Both the position numbers and the translations under genes were made by a program. DNA of 64,000 bases from JBLMYQ01 sp050258375 (GTDB lineage: Bacteria; Bacillota; Clostridia; Acetivibrionales; UBA4821), in NCBI GenBank assembly GCA_050258375.1, contig JBLMYQ010000082.1, positions 1-64,000 on the forward strand, in the 5' to 3' direction. Each line of letters opens with the position of its first letter. Position 1 is the first letter of the stretch. Below the pieces are notes generated by a model. That model saw only the letters and a list, made by a program, of their open reading frames with translations, had not been told where the DNA came from and ran no database searches. Positions 7,856-17,269 of this stretch are shown here, one piece after another.

Positions 7856-9403
7856 CTAAAAATTAAGATTATTAACATAACTTTCCTGAAAATCTTTATC
7901 CATTCCAATATCGTAATATTCAACATGCATCTGAATTTTGGAGCATTCTTCAATCAGTCCGAAATCCAATAAACATTCTACTGCACCATCCACAGATGAA
8001 TTACCGACTATTACTATTTTATCCTTTAAGCTCTCAGGAATCAAACCAATTTTAACTGCATTTTGAATATTTAAGAAGCTTCCGAAATTACCTGCTATAT
8101 ATAATTTATCAACATCATTGAAATCAATATTCAACCTTTTCATAATCATCATTATTCCAGTTGCTGCCGCTGATTTAGCAAGCTGAACTTGTCTTACATC
8201 CTCTTGAGTAAATACAATCTTGTTTTCGCCTTCTGCAATTAAAAATGATTGATTATCTTGGTTATAATTCAACATTCTGCCGTTTTCTTGTATAACGCCT
8301 TTTTCAAAAAGTATTGCAGTAATATCAATTATCCCTGAACCACAAATAGATTTTGGCGGCATATTGCCTATAGTGGTATATGATATATTCTTTCCATTTG
8401 AAAATATTTTATCTATGGCTCCTTCAACATTTGTGCTTCCGCATTTTATACCGGCTCCTTCAAATGCAGGTCCAGCCGCTGTTGAACAGCCTACCATCTT
8501 AAATCTGTTCCCTGCAACAATCTCTCCATTTGTGCCCAAATCTAATAAAATGCACATTTTTTCGCTTTGATACATTTTAGTCTTCAAGACTCCAGAAACG
8601 ATATCCGCTCCTAAAAAGGCAGAGATACATGGCAGGATACAAACCTCTCCATTTGGTATAACCTTTAACCCAGTTTCATTCCCATTTTTCTTCAGGGCTG
8701 CAGTATTTTTTGTTTCATACGGGAATATGCCCAATGATTGCACATCCAAACCCTGAAACAAGTGCAGCATTACCGTATTTCCGGATACAACCACCTTGTA
8801 TATACTTTTTTTATTTTGAGCTGTATTTTTTAATGCAGAATCAACAAGCCTATTAATAGCTGAAATTATCATTTTCTGCATTTCCTTAAGCCTTGATGGG
8901 TTATTACCTGCATATGCAATTCTGGAAATTACATCTGCTCCATAAACAACCTGTGGATTAGTAGTCGATTCGGTACTTATTACTTTCCCTGTTGAAATGT
9001 CAACAAGAGACAATACAATGGTTGTAGTTCCTATATCAACTGCTGCACCAATATTTTCCGATGCTGCTATACACAGCGGAAAGGCTGATTTTTCCTGATT
9101 GACAATTGGCTGATCAATCCATATTTTCATTCCATCAACAACAGGGATACTGCATGCAAGCCTTATACCATCCTTTATTTCTTTCTCATCAAGATGCCTT
9201 CTTTCTTCCGCAGTAATCTCTATGTTTATTGGTGCTGATACCTTAATCTTGCACTTCCCGCATTTTCCGATTCCCCCGCACACCGAGTCAACAAAAAAGC
9301 CCATGGATTTCAAAGCTTTTGCTATAGAAGTCCCTTGAGCAGCCTCATATTCTTTTGACTCTTTATTTTGGATTATATCAACTTTTACTTTTAAGTTATT
9401 CAT
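7856..9403 (-). CDS. ASKHA-domain [2Fe-2S] protein (corrinoid-activation type)
   Basis: The N-terminal ferredoxin-like domain has the plant-type cluster pattern Cys42-x5-Cys48-x2-Cys51-x32-Cys84, counted from the ATG chosen at 9403 (515 residues). The rest is the actin/Hsp70-like ASKHA module (DUF4445), beginning AAVDIGTTTIVLSLVDI and containing LLDLGTNGEI. Proteins of this architecture reactivate corrinoid methyltransferases by ATP-driven reduction of Co(II) (the RACo/RamA-like group). No corrinoid protein or methyltransferase gene is adjacent, so its client is unknown. An upstream ATG at 9448 is possible but has no better ribosome site. Confidence 0.85.
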   Translation of the reverse strand: MNNLKVKVDIIQNKESKEYEAAQGTSIAKALKSMGFFVDSVCGGIGKCGKCKIKVSAPINIEITAEERRHLDEKEIKDGIRLACSIPVVDGMKIWIDQPIVNQEKSAFPLCIAASENIGAAVDIGTTTIVLSLVDISTGKVISTESTTNPQVVYGADVISRIAYAGNNPSRLKEMQKMIISAINRLVDSALKNTAQNKKSIYKVVVSGNTVMLHLFQGLDVQSLGIFPYETKNTAALKKNGNETGLKVIPNGEVCILPCISAFLGADIVSGVLKTKMYQSEKMCILLDLGTNGEIVAGNRFKMVGCSTAAGPAFEGAGIKCGSTNVEGAIDKIFSNGKNISYTTIGNMPPKSICGSGIIDITAILFEKGVIQENGRMLNYNQDNQSFLIAEGENKIVFTQEDVRQVQLAKSAAATGIMMIMKRLNIDFNDVDKLYIAGNFGSFLNIQNAVKIGLIPESLKDKIVIVGNSSVDGAVECLLDFGLIEECSKIQMHVEYYDIGMDKDFQESYVNNLNF

Positions 9404-9486
9404 AAGTTTTCCATTATTAAAATATTTCATCCAAATATTATCATACACATTTTATAAATTCAATTCAAAATCCTTCATTCTCTGTA

Positions 9487-9515
9487 TTGAAGATATTTTT
9501 AAAAATCTGTATACT
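9487..9515 (+). promoter_or_regulatory. Sigma-A-type promoter of the two-component operon
   Basis: TTGAAG (9487-9492) and TATACT (9510-9515) are separated by exactly 17 bp. The start codon of the response regulator follows 35 bp downstream, after an AGGAGG ribosome site. Confidence 0.65.
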
Positions 9516-9550
9516 AATAGTAATAGAATTTTCATCCTCAGGAGGAAAAT

Positions 9551-10261
9551 ATGGCAAAAGAATTAATATATGTGATTGAAGATGAGCAGCATATTCAACA
9601 ATTAATAAAATACAATCTGGAAACATCCGGGTTTAGAGTTTCAGTATTCAATGATGGTGAATCTGCATTAGAAAATTATGAATTAGACAGGCCTGATATG
9701 TTTATATTGGATATAATGCTCCCAGGAATTGATGGGCTGGAAATTTGCAAAAAGCTGCGTGCCAATTCAAGAACAAAGAACATTCCTATAATAATGCTGA
9801 CTGCAAAAGGAGAAGAATTTGACAGGGTTTTAGGATTGGAGCTTGGTGCTGATGATTATATTACAAAACCTTTTAGCGTACGCGAATTAATTGCAAGAAC
9901 AAAAGCTTTATTCAGAAGGACCTATTCAACATCAAGTGTTGAAGATTCTATTATTAAATGCGGAGACATTATAATCAATTGCAACCGCCATGAGGTCACC
10001 AAAAACAGTGTTAAAATCGACCTTCCTCTAAAGGAATATGAACTTTTAAAGCTTCTGGCTTTAAATCCCGGAATCGTTATGTCCAGAGAGCTTCTTCTGG
10101 AAAAAATCTGGGGATTTGATTACTTTGGTGAAACAAGAACGGTTGACGTTCATATAAGATATCTCAGACAAAAGGTTGAAGACGATGACAGCAATCCTAC
10201 ATATATTGAAACTGTAAGAGGAATTGGATACAAATTTGTTGATAAGGGTGACAAGCAGTGA
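9551..10261 (+). CDS. OmpR/PhoB-family response regulator
   Basis: A 236-residue transcription regulator. The receiver domain (1-120) has the acidic pair in VIEDEQ, the phosphoacceptor Asp in FILDIMLPGIDG (about residue 54) and the Lys in ITKPFSV (about 103). The C-terminal winged-helix domain ends with the family hallmark HIRYLRQKVEDD...YIETVRGIGYKF. The next gene starts inside its last codons (GTG overlapping TGA) and is its kinase. Similarity is to PhoB/PhoP/ResD-type regulators; phosphate control is possible but not shown by any neighbouring pst gene. Confidence 0.93.
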   Translation: MAKELIYVIEDEQHIQQLIKYNLETSGFRVSVFNDGESALENYELDRPDMFILDIMLPGIDGLEICKKLRANSRTKNIPIIMLTAKGEEFDRVLGLELGADDYITKPFSVRELIARTKALFRRTYSTSSVEDSIIKCGDIIINCNRHEVTKNSVKIDLPLKEYELLKLLALNPGIVMSRELLLEKIWGFDYFGETRTVDVHIRYLRQKVEDDDSNPTYIETVRGIGYKFVDKGDKQ

Positions 10262-11277
10262 AATATCTGGAGCTTATAGTTAACAGTATATCAAATGGTA
10301 TAATCGCAGTTGACAGGAATCTGAAAACAATACTTGTTAATCCTTTTGCATGTACAATTTTGAACATTTCCTCTAATCGGCAAACATTAGGTATTAAAAT
10401 TCAAGAACTGATAAATGATGAGGGAATATGCAGCCTGCTTGAAAAATCAATACTGGAAGACTGCAGCTTCTTTGAAGAAATAACAATCGATAATGATTCT
10501 AAGATATTAAGTACATCAATAAATCCTATCAAATCAGACCTTGAAATTATAGGCGCGGTTCTCTTTCTTCAGGATATAACTAAAATGAGAAATATAGAAA
10601 AGATGGGGAAGGAATTTGTCTCAAATGTTTCTCATGAGCTTAAAACTCCTCTTACCTCCATCAGAGGATTTATTGAAACTTTAAAAAATGGAGCAATTAA
10701 TGACCATGCGGTTGCATATAAATTTTTAGATATAATTGATATTGAAGCTGAAAGGCTTTTCTTTCTTATTAATGACATTCTTGCCCTTTCAGAAATAGAA
10801 ACCATGAAACAGGATGCTAACCTATCAAGTATTAATTTAGAAGAAATTATCAGTGATTCTGTCACTGTACTTCAAGGTCAGGCAGAAAAGAAAAATATTT
10901 CTATCAATTATGACATAGAACCTAATTTAAAACTGAAGGTTAGTAAGCATAAGTTAATGCAGTTGGTCTTGAACCTTATGGATAATTCTATTAAATATTC
11001 TCCCGATTACAGCTGGATAAAAATCAATGCACGCAAATCCGCAAATTCAATTATCATTTCATTTAAGGATTCAGGCATAGGCATATCCAAAGAACATCAG
11101 ACAAGAATATTTGAGAGATTCTACCGCGTTGATAAAGGTCGTTCGAGAAGTCTTGGAGGAACCGGTTTGGGACTTTCTATAGTAAAGCATATTGTTGATA
11201 TTTACAATGGCACAATTACTCTAAACAGCGAGGTTGGCAAAGGTACCGAGTTTATAGTAACATTTCCGGTATTATAA
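10258..11277 (+). CDS. PAS-domain sensor histidine kinase, cytoplasmic (PhoR-like)
   Basis: A 339-residue kinase that overlaps its response regulator by 4 bp. An N-terminal PAS domain (about 1-105, starting NSISNGIIAVDRN) is followed by the dimerisation/phosphoacceptor helix EFVSNVSHELKTPLTSIRGF, with His near residue 126. The catalytic domain has N, G1 and G2 boxes (NLMDNSIKYSP, FKDSGIGIS, GTGLGLSIVKHI). There is no membrane segment, unlike typical PhoR, so it should sense an internal or partner-borne signal. GTG start. Confidence 0.93.
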   Translation: MKYLELIVNSISNGIIAVDRNLKTILVNPFACTILNISSNRQTLGIKIQELINDEGICSLLEKSILEDCSFFEEITIDNDSKILSTSINPIKSDLEIIGAVLFLQDITKMRNIEKMGKEFVSNVSHELKTPLTSIRGFIETLKNGAINDHAVAYKFLDIIDIEAERLFFLINDILALSEIETMKQDANLSSINLEEIISDSVTVLQGQAEKKNISINYDIEPNLKLKVSKHKLMQLVLNLMDNSIKYSPDYSWIKINARKSANSIIISFKDSGIGISKEHQTRIFERFYRVDKGRSRSLGGTGLGLSIVKHIVDIYNGTITLNSEVGKGTEFIVTFPVL

Positions 11278-11639
11278 TCTTGTAACCTCCACGAATTATA
11301 AGGGCAAACGCATGAAGCAGAATACTGGGAAAGCAAAAAATAAAATTCTACTTAGACCCCTCTTTCTCCCCTAAAAAGGGGACGAAAAGTAGTTTTTCAT
11401 AGAAAAGTCTTCATAGAAATTACTACTCGCTCCCTGTTAGGGAGGATAGGAGGGTCTGGATTCGGAATTATTTGTATTCATGTGTTTACTTTCACGAATT
11501 ATGTAAATATTGAAAAATAAATTTTTTACGTATATAATCTTCAAGTATAAATACAGCTTTGTTAGCAGCATGGCATTTATAAAAAATAAATGCTTTTATT
11601 ATCTTTAAACCTTAATATCAACTAAAAAGAGGCGTTGAA
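11278..11639. other. Intergenic region with a repeat element and a leader hairpin
   Basis: About 360 bp between the histidine kinase and the ABC transporter genes, without a gene. It holds a roughly 104-bp inverted-repeat element (11354-11457) and, just upstream of the transporter, the stem GCATTTAT/ATAAATGC (11573-11593). That stem is followed by TTTTATT and could be a terminator, an attenuator or a metal-regulator site. Confidence 0.55.
11354..11457. repeat. MITE-like inverted repeat element
   Basis: The element begins AGACCCCTCTTTCTCCCCTA and ends CTCCCTGTTAGGGAGG...AGGGTCT, so its ends are imperfect inverted copies. Each end also contains its own small hairpin (CCCCTAAAAAGGGG and CTCCCTGTTAGGGAG). 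It contains no open frame. The CCCCTC ends resemble the other dispersed hairpins at 5130, 30160 and 54270. Confidence 0.6.
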
Positions 11640-12431
11640 ATGAGTGAAGAAATCGCAGCCAATCCCAGAAACTCATGCGGATTATGCTGTACAAAAATTG
11701 AAAAAATCGGAGTTTCCAGAAACGGCAAGGATATACTTAAAGATGTCAACCTGCATATTCACTGCGGAGAAATGACTGCATTGATAGGTCCGAATGGGGC
11801 AGGGAAAAGCACACTATTAAAGGCAATACTTGGTGAAATAAATCATTCCGGAAGCCTTCATTTTCTTGACCACAAAGGAAAGCATACAGGTCATCCTGTA
11901 ATTGGTTATGTTCCTCAACACCTTTATTTTGATAGAAATTCTCCCGTAAGTGTTCTTGATTTATTTTGCGCGGTAAAATCAAAAATGCCAATATGGCTTT
12001 CAATAAGCAGCAATGTAAAAAAAGATGTAAAAGATAAACTTGAAAGAGTTAGTGCAGATTATTTATTAAACAAAAAGCTTGGATATCTTTCCGGTGGTGA
12101 GCTTCAAAGGGTTCTTCTTGCCCTTTCTATTGATCCCATCCCTGATATTCTTCTTCTTGATGAGCCTGTATCAGGCATTGATCAAAAAGGAATGAGTATT
12201 TTTTATCAAATTGTTTCTGAATTAAGAAAAAATTTTGATATGTCAATAATTTTGGTTTCGCATGATTTTTCATTGGTTGCAGAATATTCTGACAGAGCTG
12301 CACTTCTAGATAAAACTATTTTAAGCTGCGGCAGTCCATCGGAAGTATTCAGCAGTAATGAATTCATCAACCTTTTCGGGCAGGTATGGTCTCGTGGCTT
12401 GTTTGATAATAAAGGAGGTGCTCAATCATGA
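11640..12431 (+). CDS. Metal ABC transporter ATP-binding protein (Zn/Mn type)
   Basis: A 263-residue ATPase of the ZnuC/MntB-like group that powers metal uptake. Walker A is GPNGAGKSTLL (about residue 52), the ABC signature is YLSGGELQRV (about 154), Walker B is DILLLDEPVSGID and the switch His is in ILVSHD. It overlaps by 4 bp the start of the ABC-3 family permease, which fixes the substrate class as divalent metal. A solute-binding protein gene, normally part of such operons, is missing on both sides. It is preceded by a hairpin leader. Confidence 0.9.
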   Translation: MSEEIAANPRNSCGLCCTKIEKIGVSRNGKDILKDVNLHIHCGEMTALIGPNGAGKSTLLKAILGEINHSGSLHFLDHKGKHTGHPVIGYVPQHLYFDRNSPVSVLDLFCAVKSKMPIWLSISSNVKKDVKDKLERVSADYLLNKKLGYLSGGELQRVLLALSIDPIPDILLLDEPVSGIDQKGMSIFYQIVSELRKNFDMSIILVSHDFSLVAEYSDRAALLDKTILSCGSPSEVFSSNEFINLFGQVWSRGLFDNKGGAQS

Positions 12432-13270
12432 TGAATATTTGGTATTCATTAGTTGATTTTCTCCTTCCCTTTGATTGGACAAACCATATATTTATGAAAA
12501 ATGCCCTTCTGGCAGTAATCCTTGTTTGCCCTCTATTCGGACTTTTAGGAACAATGATTGTAAACAATAAGATGGCTTTTTTTTCTGATGCAATTGGTCA
12601 TTCAGCACTAACCGGTATTGCAATCGGAGTACTTCTAGGCTTAAAGAATCCTATTTTATCCATGCTGGCATTCTCCATAATTCTTGCACTTGCAATATCT
12701 GCTGCAAGAAATATAAGCCTTAATTCTACTGATACAATCATAGGAATTTTCTCGTCAGCTGCAGTTGCTCTTGGAATTGTAATCCTTTCCAAGGGAGGCG
12801 GATTTGCAAAATATTCATCCTATCTTATTGGCGACTTATTAAGTATCTCCCCTAATGACTTAGCTTTGCTGTTTTTTGTATTTATATCTGTAATCATTAT
12901 ATGGATTTTAATTTTTAATAAGCTTTTTTTAACTAGCATAAGTAAGTCTCTTGCAGTAAGCAAAAAGGTAAATACCGTTGTTGCAGACACAGTATTTACC
13001 CTTATTGTAGCAGTAATCGTAACCATATCAATTCAGTGGTTAGGGATATTAATAATTAATTCTTTATTGGTTTTACCCTCTGCTTCAGCCAGAAACCTTT
13101 CATCAAATATTAAGCAATATCATGCATTCTCAATAGCTATTTCTCTTATCTCCGGCATATCAGGTCTAATAATGTCTTATTACTGGGGAACCGCAACAGG
13201 AGCAACCATAGTACTTGTCAGTGCAGTTTTCTATATTGCCTCACTCGTGACAATAAGAATCAGAAATTGA
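12428..13270 (+). CDS. Metal ABC transporter permease (ABC-3 family)
   Basis: A 280-residue integral membrane protein with about nine hydrophobic helices, the usual form of ZnuB/MntC-type permeases. The conserved cytoplasmic coupling region AFFSDAIGHSALTGIAIGV is near residue 50, and the family's IINSLLVLPSASARNL is near 215. The ribosome site AAAGGAGGTG lies inside the ATPase gene, so translation is coupled. Whether it imports zinc or manganese cannot be told from sequence by eye. Confidence 0.92.
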   Translation: MMNIWYSLVDFLLPFDWTNHIFMKNALLAVILVCPLFGLLGTMIVNNKMAFFSDAIGHSALTGIAIGVLLGLKNPILSMLAFSIILALAISAARNISLNSTDTIIGIFSSAAVALGIVILSKGGGFAKYSSYLIGDLLSISPNDLALLFFVFISVIIIWILIFNKLFLTSISKSLAVSKKVNTVVADTVFTLIVAVIVTISIQWLGILIINSLLVLPSASARNLSSNIKQYHAFSIAISLISGISGLIMSYYWGTATGATIVLVSAVFYIASLVTIRIRN

Positions 13271-13272
13271 CT

Positions 13273-13470
13273 TTACTTTTCTCTTACCCTATTTGAATTT
13301 ATACCAAGAACAGCATAAATTGGGCAAGTTCCGATTGAACCAGTGATTATTGGGATTAATCCGATTAATCCAATATATCTTATATTTCCCTGCAGAACAA
13401 AATACAAGCTGAATATTAGCATTCCTCCAACTATTCTCAGTATTCTTTCAAAAATTCCAATATTAATCAA
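13273..13470 (-). CDS. DUF2892 (YgaP-like) small membrane protein
   Basis: A 65-residue protein with two membrane helices. The N-terminal NIGIFERILRIVGGMLIF and the later TGSIGTCPIYAVLGI match the DUF2892 family, in which the CP(I/L)Y segment is conserved. Initiation is at TTG, with GGGAGG 6 bp upstream. The function is unknown; relatives are often fused to rhodanese domains. It converges on the ABC permease with 2 bp between stops. Confidence 0.85.
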   Translation of the reverse strand: MINIGIFERILRIVGGMLIFSLYFVLQGNIRYIGLIGLIPIITGSIGTCPIYAVLGINSNRVREK

Positions 13471-13538
13471 TAGAATACCTCCCTTGCATTTAATGCTAAT
13501 ATTCTTTCAAATTTTCAGATAATTATTCCCAATTTTAT

Positions 13539-14732
13539 TTACCCTTTTGCCCCGCCTTTCTGTCCTTCCTTTGCTTTATCCAATATGTCTGAATTATAAC
13601 AATAAACATTTCTGTTCTTTTCGTCATTTACCTTGCAAGCTATATCAATAAGCTTATCAACCAATTCCGGATATTTAATTCCTGAATACTCCCACAAGTA
13701 AAAAGAGAAAGAACCCGGAATAGTGTTTATTTCATTTATGTAAGGCTTCATACCATCTTTATCGATTATGAAATCAATTCTTGCAACGCCTCTACAATCC
13801 ATAGCCTTAAATGCTGTAATCGAAAGTTTTTTAATCTTTTCTGCAAGGTCATCGGGAATTTGAGCAGGTATTCTTCTTTCCATATTCTCCATTCCTGATT
13901 TTGATGCCCCTTTGCCTCCTCTTGTATATTTATCTTCAAATGTCAAAAATTCTTCCCAATTAACAGGCTGTTCACAAACAGATGCTTCTACCTCATTTCC
14001 GAATCCCATGACAGAACAGTTTATTTCAATGGGACTTTCTACCCCCTGTTCGACTATAATCTTCCTATCATAATAAACAGCTGTTTCAATAGCTCTCTCA
14101 AGCCCCTCCCTGTCCTTAGCCTTACTTATGCCAATACTTGAACCAAGGTTTGCAGGCTTGACAAATACAGGATACTCAAGCTCTGATTCAATACTTTTAA
14201 GAATCTTCTCTTTATCTGAATCCCATTCGACTCTAAGGAATGTTGCATATTTTAAAATGGGAAGGTTATTCCCTTTAAACACTGATTTCATAATAGCTTT
14301 ATCCATCCCCACGGCTGAGCCTACTACACCGGAGCCCACATAAGGAATATTAGCAAGCTCAAGAAGACCTTGAATTGTCCCATCCTCGCCATTCATTCCA
14401 TGCATTGCCGGAATCACTACATCTACTCCTCTGAAAATGCTGTTAGAAAATATTCCGAATTTTTTAGGATAATGCATAACTCCCCTTATTGATGGAACAG
14501 GAGGAACAAGAACTTTTTTAAACATTCTTTCCTTGTATTCAAAATCCTTATATATTTCTATATCCAAAAGCTCTTTACCCGTAAACCATTCACCCTTGCC
14601 GGAAATATATATTGGAATGATATTGTATTTTTCCCTGTTCATGTTCTCTATAAGCTGAAGCGCAGTTACTATTGATACTTCATGCTCAACAGAACAACCT
14701 CCGAATATTACTGCAACATTTTTTTTGCTCAT
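13539..14732 (-). CDS. ddl: D-alanine--D-alanine ligase
   Basis: Makes the D-Ala-D-Ala dipeptide that MurF adds to the peptidoglycan precursor. The N-terminal NVAVIFGGCSVEHEVSIVTA and the ATP-grasp core (VKPANLGSSIGISKA; ARIDFIIDKDG; YINEINTIPGSFSFYLWEYSG cut into its parts) are present. At 397 residues it is longer than many Ddl proteins, mainly through a lysine/glycine-rich tail after about residue 360. It lies 17 bp downstream of murF and is in the same operon, a functional match. Nothing suggests a vancomycin-resistance D-Lac or D-Ser variant, but that is not excluded by eye. Confidence 0.93.
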   Translation of the reverse strand: MSKKNVAVIFGGCSVEHEVSIVTALQLIENMNREKYNIIPIYISGKGEWFTGKELLDIEIYKDFEYKERMFKKVLVPPVPSIRGVMHYPKKFGIFSNSIFRGVDVVIPAMHGMNGEDGTIQGLLELANIPYVGSGVVGSAVGMDKAIMKSVFKGNNLPILKYATFLRVEWDSDKEKILKSIESELEYPVFVKPANLGSSIGISKAKDREGLERAIETAVYYDRKIIVEQGVESPIEINCSVMGFGNEVEASVCEQPVNWEEFLTFEDKYTRGGKGASKSGMENMERRIPAQIPDDLAEKIKKLSITAFKAMDCRGVARIDFIIDKDGMKPYINEINTIPGSFSFYLWEYSGIKYPELVDKLIDIACKVNDEKNRNVYCYNSDILDKAKEGQKGGAKG

Positions 14733-14749
14733 GGTTATACCCCCAGTTT

Positions 14750-16363
14750 TTATTCATCGTAATTATCAGGCAGATCATTTTCAAAAAGGATTACATCTCC
14801 GGCCTTTATTATAGCTGCCAGCTTTGAGGACGCTTCATCAAGACTAGCTGCAATAATAATATTCTCCATCGGAAAGCTTTTATCCTTCAACCCTTCCTGA
14901 ATTGCTTCGGTTCTTTTTTTGCCAACTAATATCGCTATATTTGCCGATTCGGATATACACTGACCAAATGCTCTGTTTAGCTCATATTCTTCTTTCCCTA
15001 GCTCTACCATCCCCGGAGTTATGATTATTTTCCTTCCTTTAAATTGTGCAAGAACCTCCAGTGCCATCTTTGCTCCAACAGGATTTGAATTAAATGCATC
15101 ATCAATTACAACAGTTCCATTTTGAGTAGGCAGAATCTGCAATCTGTGCGGAACAGGCTCAACCTTTGCAATCCCTGCTGAAATCTGTTCCAGGGAAAGC
15201 CCCAGATGCTTTGCAATAGCTGCACAGCCAAGTATATTAAGCACATTATGCTTTCCAAGAAGCTTGGTTGAACACCTGATACTTTCTCCATTTTTACAAA
15301 GGATGTCAAATTCGCTTCCTTTATCCGAAAGCTCAATATTTTTTACGCTCATATCTGCTTCGTCAATATGCTTATCCAAGCCATATAAAACTTTTCCCGA
15401 GGTTGTTTTTGTATAAAGCTCATAACAATTATCATCATCTGAAGGAAAAAATCCAATACCTCCTGTTTCAAGTCCTTCAATCAATTCATGTTTTGTTTTT
15501 ATGATATTATCAATGGACTTAAAGGTTTCCAAATGCTGTTTTCCTATTGAGGTTATAATCCCATAATCAGGCTTGACTATATCGCAAAGCTCTTTTATGT
15601 CTCCAATATTCCTTGCTCCCATTTCAGATATAAATACCTCATGTGTATCATTAAGCATATCACGTATAACCTTGGTTGTCCCCATAGTTGTATTATAGCT
15701 TTCCGGAGTAGATAATACCTTGTACTTTTCGGCAAGAATTGCTGAAAGTATAAATTTCGTACTCGTCTTTCCATAGCTTCCGGTTATTCCGATTTTTATA
15801 AGCTTGTTCATCAATGCAACCTTATCTTTAGCAGATTTGACATAAGTCCCTTGTCTGTATTTTTCATATGGCATGGCAATGGCATTTGCAAGCAATGTAT
15901 TAATAGGGCTTAAAATAAGTGCAGCCGAAAACCAAAGCAGTACCGAATCAGAATTCAATCCTGATAAAAATATGAGGACTGCAAAGGATTCTATAAGGAT
16001 AATGAATATGCTGATACCTGTAAGCCTCATCATTCGATGTGTGAATGCCAGCGGCTTTTTTGATTTTTTTGTAGTATAAAAAGATATATATGGCAGTACA
16101 GTTATTAAAACAACCACTATCAACGTAAAACTCAAATACATTTTAGGTATAGCCAGCGCCCTTCCAATTACGAAAACGGCCGTAACGGAAGAAAAAACAA
16201 GTAAAGGCTGAGCAAAAGCAGAATAAATATTCTTGCCAAGCCAATCCACAAACTGCTTATTCTTATATCCTTCAAGCTGAGCAATATGTAAGTACCTCTT
16301 TGTAAGAAAAGCATAAATCGTCAATCCAAGCAGAATTGAAAATAGCAATAATAAAGTCTGCAT
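14750..16363 (-). CDS. murF: MurF-type ligase with N-terminal membrane region
   Basis: UDP-MurNAc-tripeptide--D-Ala-D-Ala ligase, the last cytoplasmic step in building the peptidoglycan precursor. The C-terminal three-quarters show the Mur ligase P-loop GITGSYGKTSTK (about residue 193), the SPESYNTTMGTT-like substrate loop and VIDDAFNSNPVGAK. The first 160 residues hold about five membrane helices, an extension seen in some Firmicute MurF homologues. A membrane-bound amide ligase acting on another substrate is an alternative, but ddl next door supports MurF. The start has GGGGGTGAG upstream. Confidence 0.88.
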   Translation of the reverse strand: MQTLLLLFSILLGLTIYAFLTKRYLHIAQLEGYKNKQFVDWLGKNIYSAFAQPLLVFSSVTAVFVIGRALAIPKMYLSFTLIVVVLITVLPYISFYTTKKSKKPLAFTHRMMRLTGISIFIILIESFAVLIFLSGLNSDSVLLWFSAALILSPINTLLANAIAMPYEKYRQGTYVKSAKDKVALMNKLIKIGITGSYGKTSTKFILSAILAEKYKVLSTPESYNTTMGTTKVIRDMLNDTHEVFISEMGARNIGDIKELCDIVKPDYGIITSIGKQHLETFKSIDNIIKTKHELIEGLETGGIGFFPSDDDNCYELYTKTTSGKVLYGLDKHIDEADMSVKNIELSDKGSEFDILCKNGESIRCSTKLLGKHNVLNILGCAAIAKHLGLSLEQISAGIAKVEPVPHRLQILPTQNGTVVIDDAFNSNPVGAKMALEVLAQFKGRKIIITPGMVELGKEEYELNRAFGQCISESANIAILVGKKRTEAIQEGLKDKSFPMENIIIAASLDEASSKLAAIIKAGDVILFENDLPDNYDE

Positions 16364-16366
16364 AAC

Positions 16367-17134
16367 TCACCCCCTAACCAGGAAATTATCAATGATTTTA
16401 TTGAATTCCCCGCTTTTATCCAGATACGAAAAATGACCTGCCCCCTTCAAAACAACAAGCCCTGCATCCGGTATTTCCTTTTCCATTATCCTTCCCATGT
16501 AAACCGGAGTATCAGTATCATTCTCACCCCAAATCAGAAGAGTAGATGCTTTTATGTATTTTAATAAAGGCTTTAAATCCTGATTTACAGTTTTTACAAA
16601 TGAGCTTCTCATAATTCCATCAAGCTGTTTATAATCTGATGAACCAAATTTCTTTCTTGCTTTTTCAATAATTCTCTCATAACTCTGCTTATTACGGATA
16701 AAGAGCTTAAGAGAATTCTTTATTAACTTATATGTATATACTTTTAAGTAATACTTGATTTTCCTCTTTGGTCTAATCCCTCCGGCATCTACCAAAATAA
16801 TCTTGCCTACCATTTCAGGATGGTCTGATGCAAGTACAATGGTTACCCTTCCCCCAAAAGAATGGGCAATAATATTTGTTTTTTCAATTTTTAAAGCTTG
16901 CATAAACTTTAGCAGGCAATTAGCATATTCCGGTACTCCCCAAGGCGACTCAGGAACTGAGCTTCTTCCATGTCCGGGGAAATCAAGAGATATTACTCTG
17001 AAATGATTCTTCAGGTTATTAATTACAGGTCTCATACTGTCAATGCATCCGCCCCAACCATGCAAAATAAGGATATTCTCTCCTTCACCTTGAATCTCAT
17101 AATTTATTTTTGTATTATTTATCTCTATAATCAT
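16367..17134 (-). CDS. Alpha/beta hydrolase
   Basis: A 255-residue soluble hydrolase. The oxyanion segment is ILHGWGGCIDSM, the nucleophile elbow is AHSFGGRV (Ser near residue 96), the acid is in LLIWGENDTDTP and the catalytic His is in GAGHFSYLD. A helical cap lies between about 125 and 190. It is the first gene of a tight unit with murF (3 bp) and ddl, so a role in cell wall precursor handling is plausible but only inferred. No signal peptide. Confidence 0.88.
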   Translation of the reverse strand: MIIEINNTKINYEIQGEGENILILHGWGGCIDSMRPVINNLKNHFRVISLDFPGHGRSSVPESPWGVPEYANCLLKFMQALKIEKTNIIAHSFGGRVTIVLASDHPEMVGKIILVDAGGIRPKRKIKYYLKVYTYKLIKNSLKLFIRNKQSYERIIEKARKKFGSSDYKQLDGIMRSSFVKTVNQDLKPLLKYIKASTLLIWGENDTDTPVYMGRIMEKEIPDAGLVVLKGAGHFSYLDKSGEFNKIIDNFLVRG

Positions 17135-17221
17135 AATATTCCTTTGCTTAAATCTGAATTGTTAGTAATATTCTAATCCAAATTTATGCTAGTGTAAACT
17201 AAATTAGCCTAATATATGAAT

Positions 17222-17263
17222 AAGAAAAAACTAAAAAGGCATCCATATTGAATGCCTTTTTAG
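17222..17263 (-). terminator. Rho-independent terminator of the 17270 gene
   Basis: The stem CTAAAAAGGCAT/ATGCCTTTTTAG (17231-17263) is followed on the minus strand by TTTTTTCTTA. It is nearly symmetrical, so it may work in both directions. Confidence 0.85.
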
Positions 17264-17269
17264 CTTTGC

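Noticed and set aside
13539..16363. Vancomycin-resistance type ddl/murF operon
   Set aside because: No vanH, vanX or vanY-like gene is nearby and both enzymes look like normal cell wall synthesis genes.
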